A stretch of DNA of 64,000 nt from a virus: the IMG/VR virus record IMGVR_UViG_3300027791_000009, positions 55,870-119,869 of that record, one strand, 5' to 3'. Numbering within the stretch: position 1 is the stretch's first letter; each line of letters opens with the position of its first letter. Below, piece by piece: positions 44,425 through 53,426 of the stretch. Under the pieces are notes generated by a model. It had not been told where the DNA came from. It was given only the letters and a program-made list of their open reading frames with translations, and made no database searches. The position numbers and the translations under genes were made by a program.

Positions 44425-45057
44425 ATGAACAAAGAAGAAATAATAGTATTAGACAATGTTTTACCAGAAGTCGTAAATAACAGCTTTCAACAAAACATTA
44501 CAAGACTAGCATATATCCTATCTATGGATATCCTACCAAATCAAGTAGACAATAAAGGCATTGTAAAAGATGATAATACATTTTCGTCTACACAAATGGT
44601 ACACAGAGTTTTTTTACACAATCAACCTCAAAAAGGACCTCAAAATCCTGCCATTGAACCTATAAGACATTCATTATCTGAAATGGTTGGCAAAGCAGGA
44701 CTACTTACAAAAGAGTTTGATAAGGTAGAAATGTTAAGAGCAAAATTTAATTTAATGTTTCCACATCCTGATTTCAAAGATGGTAAATATAATATGGCTC
44801 ATGTTGATGATGAAGACGAAGAACATATGGTTTGCATTTACTATCCAACAGATACAGATGGTGATACTATATTGTTTAATGAGTTTTTTAGTAAAGATAA
44901 GAAACCAGAAACACTAAGTATTGCTAAGAGAGTTAAACCAAAAGCAAATCGTTGCGTAATATTTCATGGTTGGAGATTTCACGCAAGTAGTAATCCAGTT
45001 AAATCTAATAGTAGAATAGTTTTAAATACAAACTTCAAGGTCGTAAACAATGGGTAA
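44425..45057 (+). CDS. 2OG-Fe(II) oxygenase between neck and terminase genes
   Basis: 210 residues, starting behind GAGAGG. The iron motif is 'MAHVDDED' (His126, Asp128) and 'FHASSNPVKSNSRIVLN' (His186, Arg197 as the 2-oxoglutarate anchor), with 'CIYYPTDTDGDTILFNEF' between. Similar oxygenases sit beside head or tail genes in marine T4-like phages, but their substrate is not known. It overlaps gp16 by eight bases, so it is made together with the packaging proteins. Confidence 0.75.
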   Translation: MNKEEIIVLDNVLPEVVNNSFQQNITRLAYILSMDILPNQVDNKGIVKDDNTFSSTQMVHRVFLHNQPQKGPQNPAIEPIRHSLSEMVGKAGLLTKEFDKVEMLRAKFNLMFPHPDFKDGKYNMAHVDDEDEEHMVCIYYPTDTDGDTILFNEFFSKDKKPETLSIAKRVKPKANRCVIFHGWRFHASSNPVKSNSRIVLNTNFKVVNNG

Positions 45058-45538
45058 ACTAGAAGACAAAGTAAATGATATTTTAGGTATCAAAGAAGAG
45101 AGTACTCCTGTAGCAGAATTAATGTTGCAAGAGAAGTCTGTACCTGTACCTAGAGTTGAAGACCCAAAGAAAGACGATATAGAAAACGATTACAAATATA
45201 GTAGAGAAAATTACTATAATTTAATTGAACGAGGACAAGACGCAATACAAGGCATTTTAGATGTTGCAAAAGAAGGGCAACACCCAAGAGCATATGAAGT
45301 CGCAGGTGCATTAATTAAAAATGTAGCCGACACCGTTGATAAATTACAAGACTTACAAAGTAAATTATCTAAACTAAAAGATGTACCGAATAAGACAACT
45401 AATAACATTAAGAATGCTTTGTTTGTAGGTTCAACTGCTGAACTACAAAAACATTTAAAGGACAAAAAGTTTGATGAACAACCAAGAGACATATCAAACG
45501 ACCCCTTTAAAGATACACCAATTGAAGGAAAAGATTAA
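45050..45538 (+). CDS. 16: Small terminase subunit gp16
   Basis: 162 residues, the T4 gp16 size. 'LEDKVNDILGIKE' opens it, and the core 'DYKYSRENYYNLIERGQDAIQGILDVAKEGQHPRAYEVAGALIKNVADTVDKLQDLQ' is the gp16 coiled-coil helical pair. It binds concatemeric DNA and activates gp17. The gene sits directly before gp17. Confidence 0.85.
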   Translation: MGKLEDKVNDILGIKEESTPVAELMLQEKSVPVPRVEDPKKDDIENDYKYSRENYYNLIERGQDAIQGILDVAKEGQHPRAYEVAGALIKNVADTVDKLQDLQSKLSKLKDVPNKTTNNIKNALFVGSTAELQKHLKDKKFDEQPRDISNDPFKDTPIEGKD

Positions 45539-45541
45539 GTT

Positions 45542-47173
45542 ATGACAGACGCATATCTAGGTAACCCTAATCTAAAAAAAGTAAACACACCACAAGAGTT
45601 TACTTCTGAGGAGATTAAGGAGTTTAAAAAATGTGAAAATAATCCTGTGTACTTTATGAAATCATATGTACAGATTGTTTCACTTGATGAAGGACTAGTG
45701 CCTTTTGATATGTATCCTTTCCAAGAAAAAATTGTAAAAACAATACATGAGAATAGATTTACTATTTGTAAACTACCTAGACAATCAGGTAAGTCTACAA
45801 CAACTATATCATATCTATTACATTATGCGTTATTTAATCCTAATAGTAATATTGCTATATTGGCAAACAAATCATCTACTGCAAGAGATATATTAGGAAG
45901 ACTACAACTTGCATATGAGAATTTACCAAAATGGTTACAACAAGGTGTGTTAAACTGGAACAAAGGTAATATAGAATTAGAGAATGGAAGTAAAGTAGTA
46001 GCAGCTGCAACATCTTCAAGTGCTGTTCGAGGAGGTTCATATAACATTATCTTCCTTGACGAGTTTGCTTTCGTACCTACAACTATTGCTGAACAATTTT
46101 TTAGTTCCGTTTATCCTACGATTACTTCTGGTAAGTCAACTAAAGTTATTATCGTTTCAACTCCTCACGGAATGAATCAATTTTATAAACTATGGGTTGA
46201 CGCTGAAGCAGGACAAAACGATTACATACCTATTGAAGTACATTGGTCAGAAGTACCAGGTAGAGATATTAAGTGGAAAGAAGAAACAATAAGAAACACT
46301 AGTGAGTCTCAATTTGCTAGTGAGTTTGAGTGTGAGTTTTTAGGAAGTATTGATACATTAATCAATCCTGCTAAAATCAAAGCGACACCGTATATGACAC
46401 CACTTAAAACAAATGGACGATTGAGTATCTTTGAAGAAGTTGTAAAAGGCAATACTTACTTATGTACGGTTGATGTTGCCAGAGGTACACTAAAAGATTT
46501 CTCAGCGTTTATTATATTTGATGTAACCTCTTTACCTTATAGAGTGGTTGCAACATTTAGAGACAATGAGATTAAACCTATATTATTTCCTAATACGATT
46601 GCTCAAGTCTGTACACAATATAACAAAGCACATATACTTGTAGAGGTCAATGATATTGGTGCTCAGATTTCAGATGGTTTACATTATGAATTAGAGTATG
46701 ACAATATGTTAATGACTACACAGAAAGGTAGAGCTGGACAAATACTTGGCGCTATGTTTAGTGCAAGAGGTTCACAATTAGGTGTACGAATGACTAAACA
46801 GATTAAAAAAATAGGTACTGCAAACATCAAAGCGATTATAGAGTCTGATAAAATAATTCTTAATGACTTTAATATTATCGGAGAAATGTCTACCTTTACA
46901 AGAAAAAATCAAAGTTGGCAAGCTGAAGAAGGTTGCAATGATGACTATATGACTTGTCTAACTATATTAGGTTGGGTTGCAAACCAAAGGTATTTCAAAG
47001 AAATGACTGATAGAAATATCAGAGCAGAAATGTATGCTGAACAAGAAAAGTTAATAGAACAAGATATGGCGCCGTTTGGATTCGTGGATAATGGTATTGA
47101 TACAGAAGAAGAACAACCGTTTTCAGACGAATATGGACAGATTTGGCATCCCGCTGTACGCAAAGGTAGTTGA
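45542..47173 (+). CDS. 17: Large terminase subunit gp17
   Basis: 543 residues. Walker A is 'LPRQSGKSTT' (Lys84), Walker B 'NIIFLDEFAF' near residues 168-177, followed by 'STPHGMNQFYKLW' (coupling motif). The nuclease half begins with 'CTVDVARGTLKDFSAF' (catalytic Asp near residue 312). It pumps and cuts genome DNA into the prohead. Length is slightly under T4 gp17 (610). Intact. Confidence 0.95.
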   Translation: MTDAYLGNPNLKKVNTPQEFTSEEIKEFKKCENNPVYFMKSYVQIVSLDEGLVPFDMYPFQEKIVKTIHENRFTICKLPRQSGKSTTTISYLLHYALFNPNSNIAILANKSSTARDILGRLQLAYENLPKWLQQGVLNWNKGNIELENGSKVVAAATSSSAVRGGSYNIIFLDEFAFVPTTIAEQFFSSVYPTITSGKSTKVIIVSTPHGMNQFYKLWVDAEAGQNDYIPIEVHWSEVPGRDIKWKEETIRNTSESQFASEFECEFLGSIDTLINPAKIKATPYMTPLKTNGRLSIFEEVVKGNTYLCTVDVARGTLKDFSAFIIFDVTSLPYRVVATFRDNEIKPILFPNTIAQVCTQYNKAHILVEVNDIGAQISDGLHYELEYDNMLMTTQKGRAGQILGAMFSARGSQLGVRMTKQIKKIGTANIKAIIESDKIILNDFNIIGEMSTFTRKNQSWQAEEGCNDDYMTCLTILGWVANQRYFKEMTDRNIRAEMYAEQEKLIEQDMAPFGFVDNGIDTEEEQPFSDEYGQIWHPAVRKGS

Positions 47174-47189
47174 TGAAGCTTCCCTATTT

Positions 47190-47197
47190 GATAAATA
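47190..47197 (+). promoter_or_regulatory. Near-consensus late promoter GATAAATA
   Basis: One mismatch from TATAAATA in the 135-base gap before gp18. It would give a leader of about 100 bases, longer than elsewhere. The gap also holds TTGACA at 47244-47249 and a palindrome at 47264-47281. Confidence 0.45.
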
Positions 47198-47263
47198 TAA
47201 ACGATTGAGAAATTTGAATATGGGCGTATGAATAATACGAATTTTGACAAAGGAAAACATTAT

Positions 47264-47281
47264 GTATTTTTATAAAAATAC
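47264..47281 (+). repeat. Perfect 18-base AT palindrome upstream of gp18
   Basis: GTATTTTTATAAAAATAC is its own reverse complement. It lies 28 bases before the gp18 ATG, within the leader. It may fold as a hairpin in RNA or be an AT-rich -10-like element. In an AT-rich genome chance is possible. Confidence 0.5.
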
Positions 47282-47308
47282 AAACAATAAAATAGAGGAG
47301 AAAACCTA

Positions 47309-49243
47309 ATGGCATTTCAAGTATCACCAGGCGTTCTCGTACAAGAAAAGGATTTAACTAATATAATTCCTGCTGTATCTACTAGTATTGGAGCATATGC
47401 TCTAAATTCAAGTAGAGGTCCAGTTGGAGAGGTAACGCTTATCTCTTCTGAACAAGAATTAGTTAGTATCTTTGGAAAACCTACTGCAACGAACTTTGAA
47501 GAGTATTTTACTGCTTCATCTTTCCTTCAGTATTCCAATGCTCTGAAGCTAGTACGAACTGAAAACCCTGGAATTTTAAACGCTGTAACCAACGGTGGTT
47601 CAGCAGTATTGGTCAAAAATACTGACCAATATAACTCAACATACTTAGCAGATGGTGCTTACACTGGTATTTCTGGTAGGGAGTTTGTCGCAAGAACAGC
47701 TGGCGCTTATGGAAATAGTTTATCTGTTTCTGTATGTCCTTCTGCTATTGCATACTCACAGGATGCGGTTACAACCGTAAACGATAGTGCAGTATCAATT
47801 GGCGACACAACTATAACAATGACAAGTGGAACTAACATTAATGTTGGTGACATTGTTGCATTTTCAACATCAGCCGCTACTAACGATTATGATGACGGAA
47901 TTGAATACGAGGTAACAGCCGTATCAACTAACGACATTACAATTAAGAAAAAAGTTGGTTCAGGTGGTTTAACTAGAGTTATCTTAGATGGCGCTAATGT
48001 TAGACGAAGATGGTCACATTACGATTTTGTAAGTGGTGCACCTGGAACATCTCCAGATGTATTAGCTGCCGGTGGTAGTGATGATGAAATTCATGTTGTC
48101 GTTATAGACGCTGACGGTTCTATATCAGGAACTAAAGGCGAAGTACTAGAAGTATACGAAAAAGTATCAAAAGCTAAAGACGCAAAAGACGCTGGTGGTT
48201 CTAATAATTTCTATCCAGAAGTTATTTACAAGAAATCATCTTTCATCTTTTGGGGAGACCATAACTCAAACGGAACTAATTGGGGTAACGCAAAAGCAAA
48301 TACTGCTTTCACTGCTGTATCAGGACCTATTGCATTAACATTCGGAAACGGTGCTGATGGAAGTGTGACTGACGGTGCTAGAAAGTCTGCATTTGAATTG
48401 TTCCAAGATTCAGAAACCGTTGATGTTGGTTTGATAATGGCTGGTCCAGCAAGTCTGAACTTGATTGGTGATTTAATTACAATCGCTGAAACAAGAAAAG
48501 ATTGTATAGTATTTGCTAGTCCACAAAGAAGTGATGTAGTTAATATTGCTTCTGCTATAACTCAAACTAATAATGTACTTGCGTTCTTCAATGCAGTACA
48601 ATCATCTAGTTATGTAATCTTTGATAGTGGTTACAAATATATGTATGACAGATATTCTGATGTATATAGATATGTACCGTTAAACGGAGATATGGCTGGT
48701 TTGTCAGCAAGAACTGATTTAACTAATGACGCTTGGTTTAGTCCTGCTGGATTAAACAGAGGTATTGTTAGAGGTGCAGTTAAACTTGCTTATAGTCCAA
48801 ACAAAACTCAACGAGACGAACTTTACAGAGCGAGAGTAAACCCAGTTGTTTCTTTCCCTGGTCAAGGTATTATCTTGTTTGGTGATAAGACTGGACTAAC
48901 AACACCATCTGCATTTGATAGAATAAATGTACGAAGATTGTTCATTGTTTTAGAAAAGGCAATTGCTACAGCTTCTAAATTTCAACTCTTTGAATTCAAT
49001 GATGAGTTTACAAGAGCTAACTTTAGAAACCTAACAGAACCTTTTTTAAGAGAAGTACAAGGTAGACGAGGTATCACAGACTTTTTAGTAGTATGTGATG
49101 AAACAAATAACACAGGCGAAGTAATTGATAGAAACGAGTTTATTGCTGAGATTTACATTAAACCAGCAAGAAGTATCAACTTTATCACATTATCTTTTGT
49201 CGCAACCAGAACTGGTGTGGCTTTTTCAGAAGTCGCAGGTTAG
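47309..49243 (+). CDS. 18: Tail sheath protein gp18
   Basis: 644 residues, near T4 gp18 length. The N-terminal 'FQVSPGVLVQEKDLTNIIPAVSTSIGAYA' is the sheath arm motif and the C-terminal part ('DFLVVCDETNNTGEVIDRNEFIAEIYIKPARSINFITL') is the conserved core that interlocks subunits. It contracts during infection. A GAGGAG site precedes the ATG and gp19 follows 19 bases on. Confidence 0.95.
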   Translation: MAFQVSPGVLVQEKDLTNIIPAVSTSIGAYALNSSRGPVGEVTLISSEQELVSIFGKPTATNFEEYFTASSFLQYSNALKLVRTENPGILNAVTNGGSAVLVKNTDQYNSTYLADGAYTGISGREFVARTAGAYGNSLSVSVCPSAIAYSQDAVTTVNDSAVSIGDTTITMTSGTNINVGDIVAFSTSAATNDYDDGIEYEVTAVSTNDITIKKKVGSGGLTRVILDGANVRRRWSHYDFVSGAPGTSPDVLAAGGSDDEIHVVVIDADGSISGTKGEVLEVYEKVSKAKDAKDAGGSNNFYPEVIYKKSSFIFWGDHNSNGTNWGNAKANTAFTAVSGPIALTFGNGADGSVTDGARKSAFELFQDSETVDVGLIMAGPASLNLIGDLITIAETRKDCIVFASPQRSDVVNIASAITQTNNVLAFFNAVQSSSYVIFDSGYKYMYDRYSDVYRYVPLNGDMAGLSARTDLTNDAWFSPAGLNRGIVRGAVKLAYSPNKTQRDELYRARVNPVVSFPGQGIILFGDKTGLTTPSAFDRINVRRLFIVLEKAIATASKFQLFEFNDEFTRANFRNLTEPFLREVQGRRGITDFLVVCDETNNTGEVIDRNEFIAEIYIKPARSINFITLSFVATRTGVAFSEVAG

Positions 49244-49262
49244 TAAAGAGGAGAAATAAAAA

Positions 49263-49790
49263 ATGGCAAACATTAATGACTTCAAAACTAAACTTGCTGG
49301 CGGTGGAGCTAGAGCAAACCAATTTAAGGTAACAATGCCTTTCCCTGGTTATGCACAAGTTGGTGGAGAAACAGAAGAACTAGCGTTCTTATGTCAAACG
49401 ACAAGCATACCTGCAATGTCTATTGGTACTACTACGGTTAACTTCCGTGGAAGACCTGTATATCTTGCAGCTGATAGAAACTTTGAACCTTGGAGTATTA
49501 CGGTACTTAACGATACAAACTTCAAATTAAGAGACGCTTTTGAAAGATGGCAAAATGGAATCAATAATATGTCTGATAACGAAGGATTAGTTAATCCAGT
49601 AGATTATCAAGTAGACGCATTTATTGACCATTTAGACAGAAATGGCTCTACTATTAAATCATACACTTTAAGAGGTTGTTTTCCAACTTCTATCGGTGGC
49701 ATTGATTTGAATATGGAACCAACAGAAGCAGTTGAAACATTTGAAGTGGCGTTTAGATACCTATTCTTTGAGGCAAGAACGACTACTTAA
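49263..49790 (+). CDS. 19: Tail tube protein gp19
   Basis: 175 residues, T4 gp19 size (163). 'INDFKTKLAGGGARANQFKVTMPFPGY' and 'LAFLCQTTSIPAMSIGTTTVNFRGRPVYLAADRNFEPWSITV' are the tube signatures. It stacks as rings to form the tail tube under gp18. A related protein is encoded at 57304. Confidence 0.95.
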   Translation: MANINDFKTKLAGGGARANQFKVTMPFPGYAQVGGETEELAFLCQTTSIPAMSIGTTTVNFRGRPVYLAADRNFEPWSITVLNDTNFKLRDAFERWQNGINNMSDNEGLVNPVDYQVDAFIDHLDRNGSTIKSYTLRGCFPTSIGGIDLNMEPTEAVETFEVAFRYLFFEARTTT

Positions 49791-49796
49791 TAGTTG

Positions 49797-49804
49797 AATA
49801 AATA
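49797..49804 (+). promoter_or_regulatory. Near-consensus late promoter AATAAATA
   Basis: One mismatch from the late box, in the gap before the portal gene and 33 bases before its ATG. Confidence 0.4.
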
Positions 49805-49837
49805 TATAATAAAAAGTAAACTTGTGAGGAAAATATA

Positions 49838-51355
49838 ATGGCAGAACTTTTCGGTTTTCAAATTACTAGAGTTAAAGATACTCCAGACCCGAAGCAAAGT
49901 TTTACTCAACCCTCAGCAGATGACGGAACACAAACCGTCTCTGCTGGTGGTTATTTTGGTCAATACCTTGACATGGAAGGTAACGCCAAGACAGAGCAAG
50001 ACTTAATAAGAAGGTATAGAGAGATTTCAATCCATCCTGAATGTGATATGGCTGTTGAAGATATTGTCAACGAGGCTATAGTTGCAAACGAGATAGATAG
50101 AGATCCAGTACGAGTAGATTTAACTGACACGGACTTTAGCGATAAAGTTAAGCGTAAGGTTGAAGATGAATTTAAAGAGATACTAAGGTTGATGAACTTT
50201 AGTACAAAAGGACACGACATATTCAGAAGATGGTATGTTGATGGAAGAATTTACTATCATAAAGTTATTGATAGAGAATCGCCTGTAAGAGGTATAACAG
50301 AATTAAGGTATATTGATCCTCGTAAGATTAAAAAAATACGAGAGATTAAAAAAGGTCGACCAATTGATATGGCAAACATACAAGTGGTACATGACTACAA
50401 TGAGTATTTTTTATACAATGAAAAAGGTGTTGCAGGACCTGGTATGGCAAGTGGTGGTATTAAGATTGCTACAGACGCTATCGCATTTTGTCCAAGTGGA
50501 TTAGTAGACTTGAACAAAAATATGGTTATGGGTTATATGCACAAGGCAATTAAACCAGTTAATCAATTAAGAATGATTGAAGACGCTGTTGTTATTTACA
50601 GAATTGCAAGAGCACCTGAAAGAAGAATATTTAAGATTGATGTAGGTAACTTACCTAAAGTAAAAGCAGAGCAATATCTCCGTGATGTTATGGCAAGATA
50701 CAGAAACAAACTTGTCTATGACGCAAGTACTGGAGAGATTAGAGACGATAGAAACTATATGTCTATGCTTGAAGACTTTTGGTTACCAAGTAGAGAAGGC
50801 GGAAGAGGAACTGATATTACTACATTACCTGGTGGACAAAACCTAGGTGAGACAGGTGATATTGAATACTTTAAAGCAAAACTATACAGAAGTTTAAATG
50901 TACCAGTAAGTAGATTAGAAGGAAGTCAAGGTTTCAATTTAGGTAGAACAACTGAAATTACTAGAGACGAACTTAAATTTACGAAGTTTGTACATAGATT
51001 AAGAAAGAAATTTACAGATTTATTTAATGACTTATTAAGAACTCAACTAGTTTTAAAATCAGTCATAAATGAAGAAGACTGGGAGGCAATTAGTCAAAAA
51101 ATTAAATACGACTTTTTGGCTGATGGTCATTTCTCGGAACTGAAAGACGCTGAACTATTAAGAGAAAGAATAGCATTAGCGAATGATGTGAGAGATTATG
51201 TTGGTAAATACTTTAGTGTACAATTTGTACGACAAACTATTTTAAAACAATCTGAAAGAGAAATTGAACAAATTGATAATCAAATTAAAAAAGAAATTGA
51301 TGATGGTCTTATCGCAGCTCCACAAACAAGTGTACCTGAAGATACTGGCTATTAG
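49838..51355 (+). CDS. 20: Portal protein gp20
   Basis: 505 residues, T4 gp20 size (524). 'GYFGQYLDMEGNAKTEQDLIRRYREISIHPECDMAVEDIVNEAIV' and 'RIARAPERRIFKIDVGNLPKVKAEQYL' are diagnostic portal segments used as marine myovirus markers. It forms the dodecameric DNA entry ring of the head and nucleates head assembly. Behind GTGAGGAAA. Confidence 0.95.
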   Translation: MAELFGFQITRVKDTPDPKQSFTQPSADDGTQTVSAGGYFGQYLDMEGNAKTEQDLIRRYREISIHPECDMAVEDIVNEAIVANEIDRDPVRVDLTDTDFSDKVKRKVEDEFKEILRLMNFSTKGHDIFRRWYVDGRIYYHKVIDRESPVRGITELRYIDPRKIKKIREIKKGRPIDMANIQVVHDYNEYFLYNEKGVAGPGMASGGIKIATDAIAFCPSGLVDLNKNMVMGYMHKAIKPVNQLRMIEDAVVIYRIARAPERRIFKIDVGNLPKVKAEQYLRDVMARYRNKLVYDASTGEIRDDRNYMSMLEDFWLPSREGGRGTDITTLPGGQNLGETGDIEYFKAKLYRSLNVPVSRLEGSQGFNLGRTTEITRDELKFTKFVHRLRKKFTDLFNDLLRTQLVLKSVINEEDWEAISQKIKYDFLADGHFSELKDAELLRERIALANDVRDYVGKYFSVQFVRQTILKQSEREIEQIDNQIKKEIDDGLIAAPQTSVPEDTGY

Positions 51356-51377
51356 AAATATATAAGGAGAACATAAA

Positions 51378-51686
51378 ATGGCAGATAATGAAATAACACA
51401 AGTAGATACTTTTGTAGACCAATTAGCAAAAGGCAATAACGCAGAGGCCGGTGACGCTTTTAAAGGTGCTTTAAGAGATAAAGTCGGAGACGCATTAGAC
51501 ACAAGTAGAAAAGAATACGCTTCTTCTCTATTTCAAAGTGCAGCTAATGTAATGACTGGAGAGGTTAATGCTGAAGACCATTCCGATCCGAAACCTGAAA
51601 TTGCTTCACCTATTGGACAAAACGCTACAGAAGACGAAGTAAAACAAGCATTTAACCAGGCAACACCTGGTAACACAGGAGAATAA
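51378..51686 (+). CDS. Prohead core protein (gp67/gp68-like)
   Basis: 102 residues between portal and protease genes, where T4 has gp67 and gp68. 'TFVDQLAKGNNAEAGDAFKGALRDKVGDALDTSRKEYASSLF' is an amphipathic helix pattern typical of internal prohead core proteins, and the rest is acidic and flexible, consistent with later cleavage by gp21. Assignment to gp67 or gp68 is not secure. Confidence 0.6.
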   Translation: MADNEITQVDTFVDQLAKGNNAEAGDAFKGALRDKVGDALDTSRKEYASSLFQSAANVMTGEVNAEDHSDPKPEIASPIGQNATEDEVKQAFNQATPGNTGE

Positions 51687-51688
51687 AA

Positions 51689-51925
51689 ATGGCATTAACG
51701 GTATCAAGTATTGTAGGACATACATCTGGTTACATCAAAAATGATAGATTCAACGCTCTATCACCAGCGATGAAAGAAAGTGTAGAATCCTTAGTAAGTG
51801 GCCTTGACGCAATTGATTGGAAACAACCACAAGATTTAGTTGATATTATTGAAACTAAAATCACAGAAGTTGCGGCCGGCGATAGCGATGTAGAGACTGC
51901 ATTGACAACATATTTTTCGGAGTAA
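51689..51925 (+). CDS. Small head-region protein
   Basis: 78 residues, two bases after the prohead core gene. Mostly helical ('GYIKNDRFNALSPAMKESVESLVSGLDAID' then 'QDLVDIIETKITEVAAGD'). No named family; conserved position between portal and protease genes suggests a head assembly role. Confidence 0.6.
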   Translation: MALTVSSIVGHTSGYIKNDRFNALSPAMKESVESLVSGLDAIDWKQPQDLVDIIETKITEVAAGDSDVETALTTYFSE

Positions 51926-51929
51926 TTAG

Positions 51930-52271
51930 ATGGCATTAAGTATTGTCTCAAAGGTAGACGATACCACTAAAGCTATTATTACGGCTAGTGGTGCGGACAA
52001 TGAAAGTGGAACATTATATTCTGCTGGTCAATCTGTATCTTTAGCGAATGTATATTATGAGATTAGAGGAACAGGCACAGCGACTCTTAAACTCGGAGAC
52101 CAATCTTTAAGTTTAACAGGGTTTGGTAATTGGGGATTAAAAGAAGGTGAAGCTCGTAAAGTAATTGAACAAGAATTAAATACGGCAACAACTTTAGAGA
52201 TTACGACAGACGCTAATGTGTCAAAATTCAATATGGCTGTAGAAGTACAGAAAGAAACGGAGACAAAATAA
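51930..52271 (+). CDS. Small virion-like beta protein
   Basis: 113 residues. Begins 'LSIVSKVDDTTKAIITASGADNESGTLYSAGQSVSLANVYYEIRGTGTATLKLGDQSLSLTGFGNWGLKEGE', a beta-sandwich with 'LKLG....L.L.G.G.W' that recurs in the next gene ('WGGA....LLLSGQGHLDF'), so the two are likely distant paralogues. Role in the head or as a decoration protein is inference. Confidence 0.6.
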   Translation: MALSIVSKVDDTTKAIITASGADNESGTLYSAGQSVSLANVYYEIRGTGTATLKLGDQSLSLTGFGNWGLKEGEARKVIEQELNTATTLEITTDANVSKFNMAVEVQKETETK

Positions 52272-52272
52272 A

Positions 52273-52668
52273 ATGGCAGATTTGATAACACAACAGATAA
52301 TATCGGACACGGCAGGTGTTAAGTATGTTGTAAAACAAACAAACTATTCTGATGGCACTGGTGAGACAAACACCGTGATTGCTAACCCGACAACTTCTAA
52401 CTTTATGACAGCAGATGGTACTAAAGAGATTGCGAAAGTGTGGTATTCAGTTAATACTGCAAATAGAAAATCAGCAGTAGAGATTGCTTGGGGAGGCGCT
52501 ACTGAAAACACAACATCATTATTATTATCTGGACAAGGGCATTTAGACTTTAGAACTGCGGGAAATGACATAGTAAACAATGCGACATCGCCTAACGGAT
52601 ATGTCTATTTAAGTACTAAAGACTTTGCATTAAATGACAATTATACGATTATTGTTGAATTTAGATAA
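52273..52668 (+). CDS. Small virion-like beta protein, paralogue of the upstream gene
   Basis: 131 residues, starting one base after the previous stop. Shares the pattern 'kVWYsv......veI.WGGa.......LL.G.G.ldf' with the upstream protein and has no catalytic residues. It ends at a late promoter that starts the protease-scaffold-capsid block. Confidence 0.6.
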   Translation: MADLITQQIISDTAGVKYVVKQTNYSDGTGETNTVIANPTTSNFMTADGTKEIAKVWYSVNTANRKSAVEIAWGGATENTTSLLLSGQGHLDFRTAGNDIVNNATSPNGYVYLSTKDFALNDNYTIIVEFR

Positions 52669-52675
52669 TAAATAT

Positions 52676-52683
52676 TATAAATA
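52676..52683 (+). promoter_or_regulatory. T4-type late promoter TATAAATA
   Basis: Exact late box 25 bases before the gp21 ATG. Confidence 0.75.
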
Positions 52684-52708
52684 TTAGGAAAGAGAGAGAT
52701 AAACTATT

Positions 52709-53356
52709 ATGAAATTAATTACAGAAACTTTGGAAAATGTAGAATACATCACCGAAGAAGTAAAAGGTAAAACGAATTACAAAATTCGTGGCGTATTCCT
52801 ACAATCTGAAATAAAAAACAGAAATGGTAGAGTCTATCCTAAAGAAACACTAGCAAAAGAAGTTAGTAGATATAACAGAGAATTTGTGGAACAGAAAAGA
52901 GCGTTTGGTGAATTAGGACATCCTGATGGACCAACGGTTAACTTGGAAAGAGTAAGTCATATGATTACTAAACTCTATCCAGACGGTAACAACTTTATCG
53001 GTGAAGCAAAGATAATGGATACTCCATATGGTAAGATTGTAAAAAATCTTATAGATGAAGGCGCTAAATTAGGCGTTTCTTCTCGTGGTATGGGTTCATT
53101 AGAGAGAAGTCGTGGTGGTGAAGCAAGAGTTGGAAACGACTTTTACCTTGCAACTGCAGCTGACATTGTGGCAGACCCATCTGCTCCTGACGCTTTCGTA
53201 GAAGGCATTATGGAAGGAAAAGAATGGATTTGGGACAATGGTGTAATAAAACAAAAAGATATTGAAGAATATAAAAAATACATTAAGGAAGCAAAATCAC
53301 TAAAACTTGCCGAAGCGAAAGCGTTGGTATTTAGTAAGTTCCTTAAAGGTTTGTAA
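52709..53356 (+). CDS. 21: Prohead protease gp21
   Basis: 215 residues, T4 gp21 size (212). 'RAFGELGHPDGPTVN' gives the catalytic His71 and 'LGVSSRGMGS' the catalytic Ser (124 or 125), the herpes-assemblin-like serine protease fold of family S77. It cleaves the scaffold and capsid proteins in the prohead. Confidence 0.9.
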   Translation: MKLITETLENVEYITEEVKGKTNYKIRGVFLQSEIKNRNGRVYPKETLAKEVSRYNREFVEQKRAFGELGHPDGPTVNLERVSHMITKLYPDGNNFIGEAKIMDTPYGKIVKNLIDEGAKLGVSSRGMGSLERSRGGEARVGNDFYLATAADIVADPSAPDAFVEGIMEGKEWIWDNGVIKQKDIEEYKKYIKEAKSLKLAEAKALVFSKFLKGL

Positions 53357-53359
53357 TAT

Positions 53360-53367
53360 TATAAATA
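53360..53367 (+). promoter_or_regulatory. T4-type late promoter TATAAATA
   Basis: Exact late box in the gap between protease and scaffold genes, 59 bases before ATG 53427, with a long A/T stretch and AAGGAG between. Confidence 0.7.
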
Positions 53368-53426
53368 TCTTATAACAAAACAAGAAAATAATTATTTTTT
53401 TTAAAAGAAATAAGGAGAACTTCAAT

